64,000 nt of DNA from Eucalyptus grandis (taxonomy: Eukaryota; Streptophyta; Magnoliopsida; Myrtales; Myrtaceae): NCBI RefSeq assembly GCF_016545825.1, contig NC_052615.1, positions 34,559,516 to 34,623,515 of the forward strand. Direction: 5' to 3'. This document shows, piece after piece, positions 10,831-23,090 of the stretch. The stretch's first letter is position 1. Each line of letters opens with the position of its first letter. The translations under genes and the position numbers were made by a program. Under the pieces are notes generated by a model that saw nothing but the letters and a program-made list of their open reading frames with translations, made no database searches and was not told the DNA's origin.

Positions 10831-13800
10831 GCACATCCTTTTACAACATCTTTTCTATATTTTTTTGGACAACATTCTCACTGCATAAGAGAGCTTTAAA
10901 GGGTGCTTTCTCTTTTAGAAAATCTAAATGCAACTGTAAATTAACAAAGATCCCATGTTTCGGAACAAAAAAATAAAGTTACTCGATTGAAAATTTCGAA
11001 TTTTAGTAAAGATTACGCTATCCTATAAGAGTGATGCCTGTGGCCCGCCATTAAGGATTTAGCTATTCTTTAAACCATTGAAAATGACAAAGCTTTGTCT
11101 TGTTTAGTTATTCTATGATCGATCGAGTGGATGGACGATGTTCGTGTATTACAGGAGCATGGACAAATCTCTGCACTTTCTTATCTGCCTGGGAGGACAC
11201 GTATGTTCTTTTTGCTGTTGCGAGAAATTCTTCATCTGACTTTGCCTATTCAAATGTCTCAAAAAATCCCCCATGTTGGTCAAATATAACTTATATATGA
11301 TTGATTTTCACCGACCTTCCCATATGAAAGCTCCTTATTTTAACCAATTATTTCAAAGGGCTTCATCCAATGACTTCAAAACCTGGCTTTATTGACTTTG
11401 CTGCGAAGTTCGTCCAATCGGCTGCATCATGTAAATCATTAAAAAAATCAATCGATAACGATGTGGATCTACCAAAACGGAACAAGGCGACGACTAGTTC
11501 GATCCCTTTGAACGACAATAAACTAGGGTTTACGTGCCCGATCCCACCCTTTTGCTCCGACCAAGAGGCTGGGTGCTCGAAGTGAAACCGCTGCCGGATG
11601 AACACTTCTGCTGGTTTTAATTTATTTCCCGTCTCCCCCGGCGGGGACAGGTTTTTCATTCAGTCGCGTGCCAAACCCTAGAACGTGCTTGTGCTTCGAT
11701 CTTGTGGACGATGGCTTTGCCCTCCCTTCCCTTCTTTGAATACCAACGAAAGAAACGATGCGAGAAGCGGTCAAAGTCTTGCGGGCCCGGAAGTGTCTTG
11801 CAAGGCAGGGTTCGGTCATTCCTCCCCCAAGAGACTTTTGAAATGTCAACATTTGACCACCCCCAGAAAAGGGAGAAAATAATTTGATTAGAGGCAGTTT
11901 GGCCTTTGGCTTGTTGTCTCTTCAGCATGTAAATGGAAATTGAAGGAGAAGGGGGGAGAAAAGAAGAAGAAGAAGAAGAAGAAGAGATGGGTTTTTTTGG
12001 ATAAGGGAAGGCCTTGATCATAGCTTATGATGAGAAATTTAAGACCTTAGAATCATGAGGGAGAAAAACAGAAACAAAAAATCATGAGAAAAATTGGGCC
12101 TGCGATGAGGACATGATGCACCATTCCGTTTTCGCATAAAACAATAGTCATAATGATATCAGCGTGCCTAACTTTGGACCATCTATGAAGTTTCTTGTCT
12201 AATCCGCGACCATCTTGTAATGAACTTCCTTGGGAACCCACGTTTTCTTTGTAACGAACCTAACAAACGATGCCAACTTGAGGCTAATAGTAACGTGATA
12301 CTTATCATTGTCGGCGCACTTGGATCTTTTGCTGAAGCTCTCCGACGCAATTTTCTTCTTTTCGAATTGGTAGTAACCATTTGAGGATGGATATATTGAT
12401 TTTAATACACTCGACAGAGCCTCTCTTATCTGATGTGGGACTTAGGAGGTCATAGCATCATACTTGTCAAGCATATTATGTGAAAGTAAGTTAAAATTAA
12501 GATTTAATCATATACCCTTTTTCTGTTGAGTCGGATATATCAACATACAGGCATTTTGTCCTACTATCAATCGGAAACCAAATGCGGACTAACAAAATGC
12601 ATCTCGTCATAAGTTCCTTTTATACTTGTAACCTCCACGTGGACTATAGTCATGATAGATGGAGTTCATGAAAGATGTTAAAAGACTAATCCAACTCATT
12701 GATTAAAGTCACATGATTGCAACACTTAAACCAAGATTCACGGGGGCATTACGAACATATTTACATATTAAGAGTGGCTTTTATTAGAGAGAGAGAGATC
12801 AAAATGAACATTCATTAGTATTTTTTTCCTTGCACTTCATATAAGGAAAAATGACACAAATGATTTATAAAATTTGGTTTAATGTGTAATGACATCCCTA
12901 AACTAAATCTGTCAAGTAGGTGACTCGAGTCCGATCATAAATGATCTAACCCAAATAGACCTATTCTACCCGTTTAAATCCATTTCTATGTAATGCAAAT
13001 CTAGTGATTCATATCCAATCCATATTACCAATATACTTCTATATTTTACCCCATAAGTGAGCGTAGGATCGAATAAGAACAATAGACCGAAGAAAAAGTC
13101 ATAGAAATATAACTGGTCTAAATAAGGTGTAAACCAATTTAACTCTTATATTACATTTATGATATATTTGGTCAATATAACTAGTAGGCTTATAACCCAT
13201 TTAACACTCATATAAGTTAATAAATGGATTTTTTATTATTTTGACGGGTCTATCTTGGATTTCAATTCAATGTTCAATATGACCCCTTTAACTTTCAAAC
13301 ATCTTCATATAATTTTCCGTCGAACATTTCCTAAAAATTAGGGATCATTCATGCTACCATCACTTTAATACATTACGTGAGGGAGAGGCTGGGGTCAGGT
13401 GGTTCTCAAATTGGCATTCCACGGGTCCACGGACCCCGTCAGACGTTGACTCAGGAGGCTTATTATTACAGAGGACTCGACACGACAACGGTGACCTTTG
13501 AGGTAAGAAGAATCTTCAAAAGATGGGAAGGAGAACAACTTTTTTTTTGTCAAGAATCCGAAAGTGGGGGTGAAGGGAGAGAAAATGGAAACAGCGGCGA
13601 TGATTCCGTATGGTTTGACTGAGGAGGGAAGGGAAGGAGGAAGGATGAATGCAAGTTCACCATGCGTAGCTTCGTCGCAAGCCGGTGGTGAATGGAGCTT
13701 CGACCCCACCAGGCGCACCACGTCACGGCCTCACTCTCACACACCGTTGTTCCCATCTCTTTCGCCCACCTAAATTATCATTCATTTCGTTGTTGACCCT
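10831..13800. other. Intergenic; no gene supported
   Basis: Several short open frames on both strands (for example 11656-12021, -) show no domain. The end of the tRNA-flanking DNA is T-rich, consistent with a Pol III stop. A (GAA)n run lies near 11961-11986 and a short (GA)n run near 12787. 12845-12905 looks like a solo foldback arm (see separate entry). The last ~400 bases are probably the promoter of the VQ-protein gene. Confidence 0.4.
12845..12905. repeat. Solo arm of the foldback family
   Basis: 'gaaaaatgacacaaatgat' and the following 'gtaatgacatccctaaac' resemble the outer arm of the element at 18607 ('gaaaatgacacaaatagtcc', 'caatgtcgtcc'). I could not see the matching second arm, so this is a fragment or an older copy. 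Confidence 0.4.
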
Positions 13801-14374
13801 CTGCCTCTCTCTCTCTCTCTCTCTCTTACATCGCCTTCCCAATCCCATCTCTAGGGTTTCCCCCCCCCAGTTCTCTCTCTTCCCTCTGCTTCTGACTCTT
13901 TGACACAGACCCAGAAGATATCTTTTTTTTGGCCAATTGGAGACCCAAGAACCGTTCTTGATCCTCGCTTCTGGCTTCGGAGGCAAGTGGGTCTTTGGAG
14001 TTTGGTCGGGTTCTTGTTGCTACCGCCGAGGTTAGAGGTTAGAATCTTGGTCGTGTTCCCTACTGATTCAGCTCTTAGTTTCCGGTTTTGGGTAGTGGGA
14101 ATTTGGTTGTTGGGCTCGTGTTGTTGTTAGACTGGTGCTGTCTGGAGCTCAAGTTTGAATCTTTGCTTGTTGATTGGAGAGGAAGAGGTTTTTGGTGGGT
14201 GCTTCCAGTATGATCAATCTGATCAGTGAATACCTAGTGGAAATGCTCGCGCTTTGTGTGTTGTAGCCGTGTCTGTTGTCGGTTATGGATTTTTAAGCAT
14301 TCCGGGAACGGGAGTTTAGTGAGGGATTGAGGAGCGCGTGTGCTTCAAGTGATTGCGATATTGGGATCTCGAAA
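13801..14374 (+). promoter_or_regulatory. 5' UTR region of the VQ-protein gene, with (CT)n
   Basis: A (CT)n microsatellite at about 13806-13828 is followed by pyrimidine-rich leader sequence, typical of plant 5' UTRs. An in-frame ATG at 14327 would add 16 residues, but family similarity begins at the ATG at 14375. A 5' UTR intron is possible and cannot be settled from sequence. Confidence 0.45.
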
Positions 14375-15346
14375 ATGGACAACTCTAGGAACAGGCAGAA
14401 TGATCCTTTGGGTGTGAACAAGATGGGCAAGAACATAAGGAAGAGCCCATTACACCAGCCGAATTTTGCCAATAACAATAACAACAACAACCCTGCTGCC
14501 GCCAACAACAACAACCACCCAAATAATGCTGCCAGGCAACAGCCGCAGCCTCAAGTTTACAACATCAGCAAGAACGATTTCCGCAGCATTGTTCAGCAAT
14601 TGACAGGTTCCCCTTCGCAAGATCCCTTGCCTAGACCTCCCAACAATCCCCCAAAACCACAGAGCATGCGGCTGCAGAAGATCCGCCCACCGCCCTTGGG
14701 GCCTATGAACAGGCCTCATATGCCCCCTCCAGCTGCAATCCCTGCGGCTCCCCCTCCGGTTCCCTACAACAACAGCTTCGCTAGGCCTCCTCAATATGGT
14801 CAGCCATCGCCAACACCTATGCCACCTATGGAACCTCGGGACCCGTTTATGCAGAACACAACCGAGTCTCCTATCTCTGCATACATGCGATACTTACAGA
14901 CTTCAATCTTTGATCCTAGTCCGGCTGGAATCCAAGCTCCACCTCATTTACCGCAGCAAGTTCCAGGTCAAGTTCAGAATCATCCACCACCAGCTGGTTT
15001 GCTTCACAATCCATCTGTCCCTCCACCAAGAATGAGTGGTCCGATGCCACCTATGCCAAATCTTCCTTCTCCTCAGATGAATGGTCCCGCACTGTTGCCC
15101 TCTCCGACTTCTCAATACCTCCTACCATCGCCAAACGGTTACTTTAATTATTTGTCTCAAAGATCGCCATATCCTTTGCTTTCGCCCGGGTTCCAGTTTC
15201 CTCCCCCTTTGACACCCAACTTTGCGTTTTCGCCGGCCACTCAGACAGGGATTTTGGGCCCAGGTCCTCAGCCACCACCTTCACCTGGGCTGGCATTTCC
15301 GCTGTCTCCTTCAGCCTTCTTCCCAAGCCCAAGGTGGAGGACGTAA
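14375..15346 (+). CDS. IKU1: HAIKU1/VQ14-like VQ-motif protein (323 aa)
   Basis: VQ proteins are small plant nuclear regulators that bind WRKY factors. HAIKU1 acts with MINI3/IKU2 to promote endosperm growth and seed size. The start MDNSRNRQNDPLGVNKMGKN matches the HAIKU1 N-terminus. An Asn-rich tract (about residues 33-51) follows. The VQ motif FRSIVQQLTG is at residues 69-78 inside PQVYNISKNDF...GSPSQD. The rest is Pro-rich, with repeated PxPPxxP and LPSP stretches, and ends FFPSPRWRT. The Asn and Pro tracts suggest disorder. An upstream in-frame ATG (14327) exists, but similarity starts at 14375. Single exon as read; the family can have a 5' UTR or 3' intron, so the ends could shift. Confidence 0.9.
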   Translation: MDNSRNRQNDPLGVNKMGKNIRKSPLHQPNFANNNNNNNPAAANNNNHPNNAARQQPQPQVYNISKNDFRSIVQQLTGSPSQDPLPRPPNNPPKPQSMRLQKIRPPPLGPMNRPHMPPPAAIPAAPPPVPYNNSFARPPQYGQPSPTPMPPMEPRDPFMQNTTESPISAYMRYLQTSIFDPSPAGIQAPPHLPQQVPGQVQNHPPPAGLLHNPSVPPPRMSGPMPPMPNLPSPQMNGPALLPSPTSQYLLPSPNGYFNYLSQRSPYPLLSPGFQFPPPLTPNFAFSPATQTGILGPGPQPPPSPGLAFPLSPSAFFPSPRWRT

Positions 15347-18300
15347 TACTTCCTTGTTTTTTTGGTTGTTTTTGAGCAAAATTGCAGGCTCAAAGTTCCA
15401 TGCTGAAGATCTTCGCAGTGATGGATCTGGTGCTTCAGCCATGTATACTATGGATTCATCCGCTTGCGGAAGCTTCCACTGTGAAAAATTTATGTACGAT
15501 TGTCATGTAAGAGGTTCTGCGTCATTTGAAGTCCTTTTTGTGCATGTTCATTTTGTTCACTTTTGCCTGTATTGACACCCATTTTGTAGCTTTTTCTTTA
15601 TTGCTGGTGACTTGGAAATAGTAACAGCTGCAAAAGTTCAATTTAGCCGGTGGACAAGTTCGCTTTAGGTGATATAGGAAAATACATCATGCAAATGGCA
15701 AATTTGCAGTGTGTAGCATAAAAGGCTGACTTCAATTGAAGGTAGGGATTAGGTCCTGTACTGAGAAGAATTCCAGTCTTGTTGTAATAATACTGATATA
15801 GTCTTTGTTTCCATTCGATCTGCTCTTCTTTTGATTGGTCCATACCTTGAACTTTTATTGTTCTGTTGTTCTTACAACCACCTTCATGGTAATTATGATT
15901 CCATGGTTCCTTCAAATGACTTGTTTTCTTGTCATCTTTCTGTTTTCTAGCTTCCTACCGTTCTATTTTCATAGATATTTGCAAAATAATAAGAGAATGT
16001 AGATGAACAATTCTTTAGCTTTCATCTTGCAGTAACTGCAAGTAGGGGGAGGTGCAAGGTAGATGTCGGACTTGAAACCTCCGGGTTCTTGATCTGGGAT
16101 AAACCGCCCTTAGGCCAATGCCTTGCTCCTTCCTGTGTTCTTATCAGCGTAGAAATGAGTTATGTGAGCATTGAGATAGGTATCTCTATGTTGCATTAAT
16201 GAAGAAAGGATAGACTCAAGGGTGAGAAACTAGCAATTATCGGTCTGCAATGGTAGCAGTTCTAGTTTTATCTGGTATTTCCAGCTCTGGCCACTCGAGC
16301 TTCTTAGAGCCCCTCCGTGTCTGGAATGATTTGAACTGATTATTTGGCCTCCTTCAAGTGGAACTTCTTTCCTTGTGTTCAACTGATTTTGAGGATGCAA
16401 AGTTTATTCTCATTTGACACTATGCATTGGCCATTCCATCTTGCTCTGTGGTGTTTAATGGGTATGCTATAGTGGCTAGCTACTTCGAAGCTTCTGTTGT
16501 GGTATTGCCAACATGTTTAAGCGGATAGAAGATACTTCTATATCTAGTATCGATTGTGATTTTGTTAAATTTCTTGTGTACAAAGTATGTCTTCTGCTCC
16601 TGGATCTTTTTGCAAAATGAGTGCCTCCGCTATCTGAGTGTGCGGCCTTGGCAGTGGCCTTGGCAGTGCTTCATGTCGAAATATGTAAATGTACCAAATC
16701 TGCTGGCTCTAACATGTTGAGATGCAGTTTAAGCTTCGATATCTGTATGCTTACGTAGATAAATATCGTGAAGGGCATGTGACTAGCTCGCACTCCTAGC
16801 ATAGGCAATATGGATTTATATGTGTTTTGACGAGTCACAACTTTTCTTAGAAACTTTTGGTTCCAAGTCTTGTAAAGAGTTCGTTGTGCTGTTTAGTGGT
16901 GAACTCGGCCGAGTGCCTGAGGCCATCATTTGCACCGACCAACGGTGCACGGACAACCGGGTGGTTTCTATCATTCATTCATGTGATTAGGCTGCCGGGC
17001 TTTTGAACGGAAAGGCAGGGGAAGTTAAGATGTATGTCGGAACTAATCTTTTGACTAGTGCTCCTTAAACTAAGCCGATAAGCAGCGGTTCCGCATGTTC
17101 TCATTCATCGCCAAGATTGGCACGCCCTACGAATTCAGCTTCTTAACTTGAGGAAGCCTGCGGCAAGACCTGTGACTCTTCAGGGCACAGGAGAACCGAA
17201 ATAACGATGTCTTGCGATGGTATGCCAGCTCTGTATGCTCCAGCATGTAATGAGCAAGAACGTTGCACCGGCTTTGCCTGAAGCTGATTCTTTAGGTTCA
17301 GCTCAATTCAGATGAACAGGTTTCGTGTGAACCGGGACCGTGGGTCGGTCCGGAAAATGCTTCTTCTCTCTTTGAATGGACCAATGCCGGGGTGGCTTCG
17401 GGTTTCGTGACAGGAAGAACATGGCCAGTTGACCTTTAGCACAAGAGGATGATTCTGCGAATAATGCTTCTCACTCAGATCTCGTATCCAGCTCTTTTCG
17501 TGGGCCGTGATTGTGTCTAAGCAGCCATAGCCTGGATTGGTCAGAGGAAGATGTTGACATTCGGGCTCCGGTGATTTCGCTAAAAATGAAATATATGAAA
17601 AATATTTTTTTTTGAAAATCATTATTTGTATTACTTTCAAAAATAAATGAATAAAAAATCATTACATCATCCACAAAAATATCTAAACGTATTCATCGTC
17701 TAACCGGTAAAACGTGCTTTTTCATCGTCTAACCGGTAAAACGCGCTTTTTCTTGTTGGTTTTCGCTGTTTTCCCTGTACTTGTTTTAACTTGCTCTATT
17801 GTAATCTGATAATAGGCATCTTTGAAACTTTGTCCCAAAAAGCAATTTTAGGCATTTTCAAATAAGTGACATCACACTTGTTCTCTGATTTTATAAATTG
17901 TGAACATGACATGCTTTTATAAACTTTTTTTTTCTCATTATGTGCTTTATTTTTGAATATAATGCGTACTTTAATCATTGAAAGTACATTTTCGTGGGTT
18001 CCCTATGTAATTAACTAATATTTACCCCCGCACCCTATCGCAAAAACATACACTGCATCTAATATTACTTTTGGATTAAATAGTATTGATCATCATTTTT
18101 AAGAATTTTCTCAGGAGTTAAGGTGAGTAAATTCTTAAATCCTGGATAAGGATATGATCATAGTATGTTAAATAGTTTAAAGTCTATTTCATATTTTCAA
18201 AAGGAATACATTTCCTAGTTGCTGTCCTTTTTCGTTGAATAAGGTGAACTTTTTTTTTGCTTATATTTTTTTTTTATAATGATTAGGCTATAAGATGAGT

Positions 18301-18606
18301 TGATTTAGTAAGGCATGCGTTCATTTTGCCTAAGAAGTATAGGGACAAAATAGTCAAAAAAGTATGATTAGATTCATTTTTTTATTCTTTTCTCTTCTGC
18401 AACCATTCATAACTTGGCCAATTTCATTTCCTTTTTAGAAGCTAAGTTCAAAAATAACAATGAAATCAAATCCCTTCCAATCTTTTTTTTTTTTTTTTTT
18501 TTTGCTCTCTCTCCTGAGGTCAATATCCGAATTATTTCTTTTCTAATTTTGAGCTTTGCTCATTTGAGTCTTGAATTTAAACATCAATCTAACATCCATT
18601 ATTGAA
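15347..18606. other. 3' UTR of the VQ-protein gene and intergenic DNA
   Basis: No second gene is supported. Low-complexity and T-rich segments are common. Short open frames (15222-15575, 17308-17640) lack domains. A two-copy 29-base tandem repeat is listed separately. A poly(T) run lies at about 18482-18503. Confidence 0.4.
17692..17749. repeat. Tandem duplication, 2 x 29 bp
   Basis: The unit begins 'ttcatcgtctaaccggtaaa' and occurs at 17692-17720 and 17721-17749 with one mismatch (acgtgc versus acgcgc). No function is apparent; it looks like replication slippage. Confidence 0.9.
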
Positions 18607-19112
18607 AGAGAAAATGACACAAATAGTCCCTAAATTTTGACCTATTACACAATGTCGTCCTTAAACCTTTTATTTATTTAATATGACCCCAAAACTATTA
18701 GTAAATATTCAATCTAGTCTCTAAATTATATTAAAATTTCATAATTCAAATTAATGGATCTAGTAATACGGCTTCCAATCTATTAAGTTTGAACAATGGA
18801 TAATAAAAAAAATTACACATGTATTATACAAGATAATCATGATCCACATCATCAAGCAAAGGTGGACATGTTCACACACTAATTTTTTTTTTCAAAATTA
18901 AATGGATTTAAAGATGTACATGTTAACTCATTATTTTTAATATACTGATCCATGTCACCAAATAACGGTTCAGTTCGTTGTTTGATCAAATCGAAAGACT
19001 ACATTGAATACTTACCAATAGTTCAGAGTCCACATCAAATAGATTAAAAATTTAAGAATGAAAGTACACATTAAATAAAAATTCATGAATCGATTATGTC
19101 ATTTTAGCTTCT
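18607..19112. repeat. Foldback (MITE-like) element
   Basis: The left end 'agaaaatgacacaaatagtc' and right end 'gaatcgattatgtcatttta' are imperfect inverted repeats. The inner arms carry 'gtccctaaattt', 'aatatgacccc' and their inverted counterparts. Length is ~505 bases, noncoding. It belongs to the same family as 24725-25105 and the LINE-split copy at 4466-9096. Confidence 0.6.
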
Positions 19113-21399
19113 TCAAATTAATCATTATTGTCTTCATTGGGTTTTCGTGCGATTAAACACATTCCGAGGGACGTGAGCAGAAACACAAATCCTTGTGGCT
19201 CACAAGGAGATTGAAAGGGAGAGGTTTGGAGAGTGGCGCCTACAAGACAAAGCCCCCACAAAAATGCAAAATATCTTTCCTCATTAATTGCCACCCCTAA
19301 ACCCCCTTAATAAGGCCACCCCATTGGCTAATCCAAGGCCTTTCTTTCTCCCTCGTGGGCTCCACCTCTTTGCTCTTCAAAACGGACCAATTGGTGGCTA
19401 AAGAGAAGAGAAAGAAAATTTGCAATTAAAACTTGGGGACAAGGAATCTTGCAAAACCCACCAATCAACAGCCGGCTTTCGTAGCTTGTCACTTTATTGT
19501 TTAAGCAACAAGTTGGCAACTTGCGGAAACTTGCTTTGAATAGCCATTTCGCCTACCAAAGAGAAAAAAAATATATAAAGACGGAAAAAAAGGAGGTCGC
19601 TTTCACTCAAGACTTTCCTTATCATGGGGTTGAGTGCTCTTCCCAAAAGTCTTCACGTGGTCTTCAATATTCAAATGTCCCCCCTCTCTAAATCGATGAT
19701 TGTCATGGTCATCCATGTGAAAGATCTATGATTGATCGTCTTATGTTCGTGCATTTAAACTCATCCCGATGTACCAAATCAAGTTCTGAAGGAATGACCG
19801 ACGGAATTCCCGCTAGTTTTCGTGTATACATCTTTTCATCTGCACCGCGATCAATCCCATCTAGTGAATTGGTTCGATTTTATTCAAAAGGCCGACGACG
19901 ACGATGCGATTAGTTTGTGCATTCTCTTTTTTATTGAGTATTATTTGCTTTGTGGGTAGGCGAATGGATATTTTGAAAGCATTGGACAGCAACGGGAGAG
20001 ACTCGTTTTGGCATCCACAAGAAGAAGGAGGGTGGACCATCGAGAGGGCGCCCTCAAATTTGCCCCCACCTCACCTGCCCTCACCCGTCCAATCAAAGCG
20101 ATGAATAAGATTCGGAACTCCGCAGTTGATGCGTTTGACCTTTTGTTGTCCAAGAACGAAGGCTCTCTTCCATCGCAAGAAAACGCGAGCTAGCCATCAA
20201 TGGCTGAAGCTACCTAACTCAACATGGTCCTCGACACATGCACTTGCCCATGGAGCTCGATCGAACCGGGTCGATGAAGAACAACGAAAGCGCTGCGCAC
20301 TTAGAGTCGGTTTCAAAGCGAGAGATGCGAAGCGATGGTCATTCGCCCTCGTTGCATGTTAGACAAAACAAGTGGGGGAGAATGCGGACTGTGGGTCAGC
20401 ATCAGCCGCAAAATGACATGGCTGGAAGTTGACAATCTGGGATAAGATTCCGAGGAGGTCTTTTTTAGCACCACTTTGGATAGTGTTCCTTGATTCATGT
20501 GCGGACCCCAGATCTCAGTAGCCGTGACACCGATCTCTTCCCGCCCCACACCCCCCCTAGTTGCCCTAAGCATGCAATGTGCACCACATCGCTGCCAGCT
20601 ATCTATCTAACATTGTCCGGAATCGAAAAGGACTTAAAAGCTTTGCTCCTGCCTAATTCGAGAACAAGCTCTCCCCTTCTTTCTCTCTTTTCTCCGCATT
20701 CCTTTCTATTGGCTGAGGGGGTCCATTCTTGTTCTGGATAAGTCGATGTCCAACGTTAGACCAACGACTGCTGAGAATGAAGGGCCATGGAGGATGATGC
20801 ATCAAGACATTGATCGACAAATCGAAGCATACCCTCGACCGGACAAATCATGCTTCTTGACAAGGACGAAATTTTTTATTAAGAGGATAACGGCGGTTGG
20901 TTGGAGGAAGTGTTCACATTTGCAGGCTCAAGGGCCTAGCTTAGCTTTATAAGATTTAGGCCGAGCATCGAGGAGTCGGGCGGTGCGACGGCCCCTACCA
21001 ACAACCCTCGGTTCTTCGGTTGAAGGTAGTGCTGTCGTTGCGCAAGATGCAAGGCATCTTACAAACTAATACTGATCTCCAAGAGAGGAAGAAAAGAAAA
21101 TTCAATTGATTATCAGAGACGTTGCAGCACTAATCGTAAAGGACCCTTCTTCCTTCATGGACTTATGGTACAGGTGAACCCACCAGCCCACCACAATCAT
21201 ATCAGCTCGTAATTCGAACATCTCGGATAGTCCTTCGGCCTCTCTCTCTCTCTCTCTCTCTCATGATTCCCCGAAATGGAAGAAGACGCGAGAAGAACGG
21301 AGGGACTTACCGGAAACAGACCCTTTCCTGAACGTCTTCTCGCCTTTCCAGCTTCCCTAGAAATTCCTTGCTACAAATGCTGCTGACCCAGATGATGAT

Positions 21400-21443
<44 letters not shown>

Positions 21444-22297
21444 ACCCACAAGAGACCAAAGAAGGAACATCAGTTTGAACCCACAGATCCTTCTGCTCCA
21501 ATTCAAGCAAGTTCAGTTGTCCAACTTTCAGCATTTTACACCCATTCTTTATTTGGGCGGTCGAGCAATTGAGCCTCCTTAAGTGTCAGTGCTAACCCAG
21601 ATCAAACAAATCAGCTCAACCGCGATGAGGAAACCATGAATGTTATCTCGCGTTATTAGTTCTGGACTTCTAGCCCACTTCACAGGCGAAAAGAGAGGAG
21701 GAAAGATTGAAACTTGAGGGAAACATCCACATGCAATGTATAACTACAAATCTTTGAACCTACCCAAGAAGGTCAAACCCATGTTACAGCAGTTAAGAAC
21801 ATTTGTTTGGAGATTCTTACCCTAGCAACAAACGACAAGAACAAGAAACCACCGCTATCATCACAACAGGAAAAGGGTTTAGAAAACAAGAAAAGTGAAT
21901 ACCTCTAATAATCCAGATGATCTCGATTCTTGAGAGCTTCAATTGGTTTCCACAGCGAAAAGAATTTACAGAAACAAGCGACGAGAATATACCCTTTCAT
22001 GAACATTTCTGTACACATTGCATCACTCTTGACTAATCTAAAACCAAATCTGCATTGCCCTTTTGACTCGATCTTGATCTTGATCTTTCTCACTAGATTT
22101 CTCCTGACGGAATCAGCCCCGTCTCGATCTCGCTCACATGTCTGTATAGGGAGAGAGAGAGGTCAAAAAAGGCAAACGAAAAGGGAGCTTCGCATCTCGT
22201 GAATCCTTTTTTCCAGAACAATATCACGGGGGAAGAAAAGAGGGAACTGTCGTGGGGGGATCCTCTTATTGATATTCTCGCCTGAGCCTCCGCCACG
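19113..22297. other. Intergenic; (CT)n tracts, no gene seen
   Basis: Open frames here are short and lack domains. Two (CT)n microsatellites lie at about 21240-21262 and 21402-21440. The last ~100 bases before 22298 are likely the 3' UTR of the PYL gene on the minus strand. Confidence 0.4.
21402..21440. repeat. (CT)n microsatellite
   Basis: An uninterrupted CT dinucleotide run of about 19 units. A shorter run of the same kind is at 21240-21262. Confidence 0.9.
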
Positions 22298-22945
22298 TCA
22301 CCGCCGGTCACGAGCCATCCCCTCGGCGACGGCCGCCAGCTTCTGCAGGTTCAGCTTCACGAAGGTGTCGGCGAAGAGGCGCGTGTCCTCCTCCGTGTTC
22401 CCCTCCGGCACGTCCACCACGTACGACTCCATCACCGCCGTCCAGATCTCCCCCCCGCCGCCCCCGGCCCCCATCTCGTGCACCGTCGTCACCGACCGGT
22501 AGTTCCGCAGCCGATGCTCGCCGCCGATGATGCTGAACCCGGCCACGTGGCGCTCGTCGTCGAGCACGTCCAGCCGCTCCGTGCTGGTGGAGGCCGGCAG
22601 GCCCGAGATGACGATGACGTCGCGGGTCGACCCGACGGCGAGCCGGAAGTCCGGCGCGACGGAGCAGCTCTTGATGAAGTGCTTGTACACCTGGGGCCGG
22701 TCGAAGCGGCGGACGATGGGCCAGACGGCGGCGCGCGGGGCCCGGACGCGCTGCGCCAGGAGGGAGGAGCACCGCCCCGGGCGGAGGCGGTAGGTGTGGA
22801 ACTCGTGGACGAAGGGGGCCAGCGCCGCGAACTCCTCCGGCGCCAGCCCGGCGGGCACCTTCAGGTGGTGCGCCGTCGTCGTCGTCGCGGCGGCGACGGC
22901 GCGTTCTTGCGCTTCTTGAGAGGTCTCGCCCTCGCCTTCCTCCAT
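22298..22945 (-). CDS. PYR1/PYL1-type abscisic acid receptor (215 aa)
   Basis: Cytosolic/nuclear START-fold receptor; ABA-bound receptor inhibits clade A PP2C phosphatases and releases SnRK2 kinases. Intronless, as is usual. Key features: the ABA-contacting Lys and adjacent His in VYKHFIKSC (K88, H89), the gate loop SGLPA (114-118), the latch GGEHRL (141-146), NYRSVTTVHE, ESYVVDVPEGNTEEDTRLFA and a C-terminal helix VKLNLQKLAAVAEGM. The HTYRLRPGRCSSL start and FADTFVKLNLQKLA end match the PYR1/PYL1 subgroup rather than PYL4-6 or PYL7-10. The His after the Lys is the residue linked to dimer formation in PYR1/PYL1, so a dimeric receptor is inferred. The ~30-residue N-terminal extension is Thr/Ala-rich. 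GC content is very high (a second, non-coding frame stays open over ~150 codons). Confidence 0.96.
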   Translation of the reverse strand: MEEGEGETSQEAQERAVAAATTTTAHHLKVPAGLAPEEFAALAPFVHEFHTYRLRPGRCSSLLAQRVRAPRAAVWPIVRRFDRPQVYKHFIKSCSVAPDFRLAVGSTRDVIVISGLPASTSTERLDVLDDERHVAGFSIIGGEHRLRNYRSVTTVHEMGAGGGGGEIWTAVMESYVVDVPEGNTEEDTRLFADTFVKLNLQKLAAVAEGMARDRR

Positions 22946-23090
22946 TCTTGAAAGAGCTCGTCTAGAGAGAGAAAGTAAGAGAGAGAGAGAGAGAGAGAGA
23001 AGGGTGGAACTGGGGGAATGAGGGAGAGAGGGGTTTTGTTTTTATTTGGGTTGGCTTTTGCTATTTCATATATATATATACACACACATA
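22946..23090 (-). promoter_or_regulatory. 5' UTR (GA/CT)n and TATA-like region of the PYL gene
   Basis: On the minus strand, upstream of the start codon, there is a (CT)n leader tract (22977-22999, seen as GA on the plus strand). Further up is a TATATATATA run at 23067-23080, about 120-135 bases before the ATG. The spacing fits a plant core promoter, but the (TA)n is low complexity, so this is only plausible. Confidence 0.45.

Noticed and set aside
21240..21440. A gene inside the (CT)n region
   Set aside because: The open frames arise from dinucleotide repeats and carry no domain.
22308..22951. Alternative frames within the PYL gene, minus 22308-22772 and plus 22478-22951
   Set aside because: High GC leaves other frames free of stops; only the PYL frame has family motifs.
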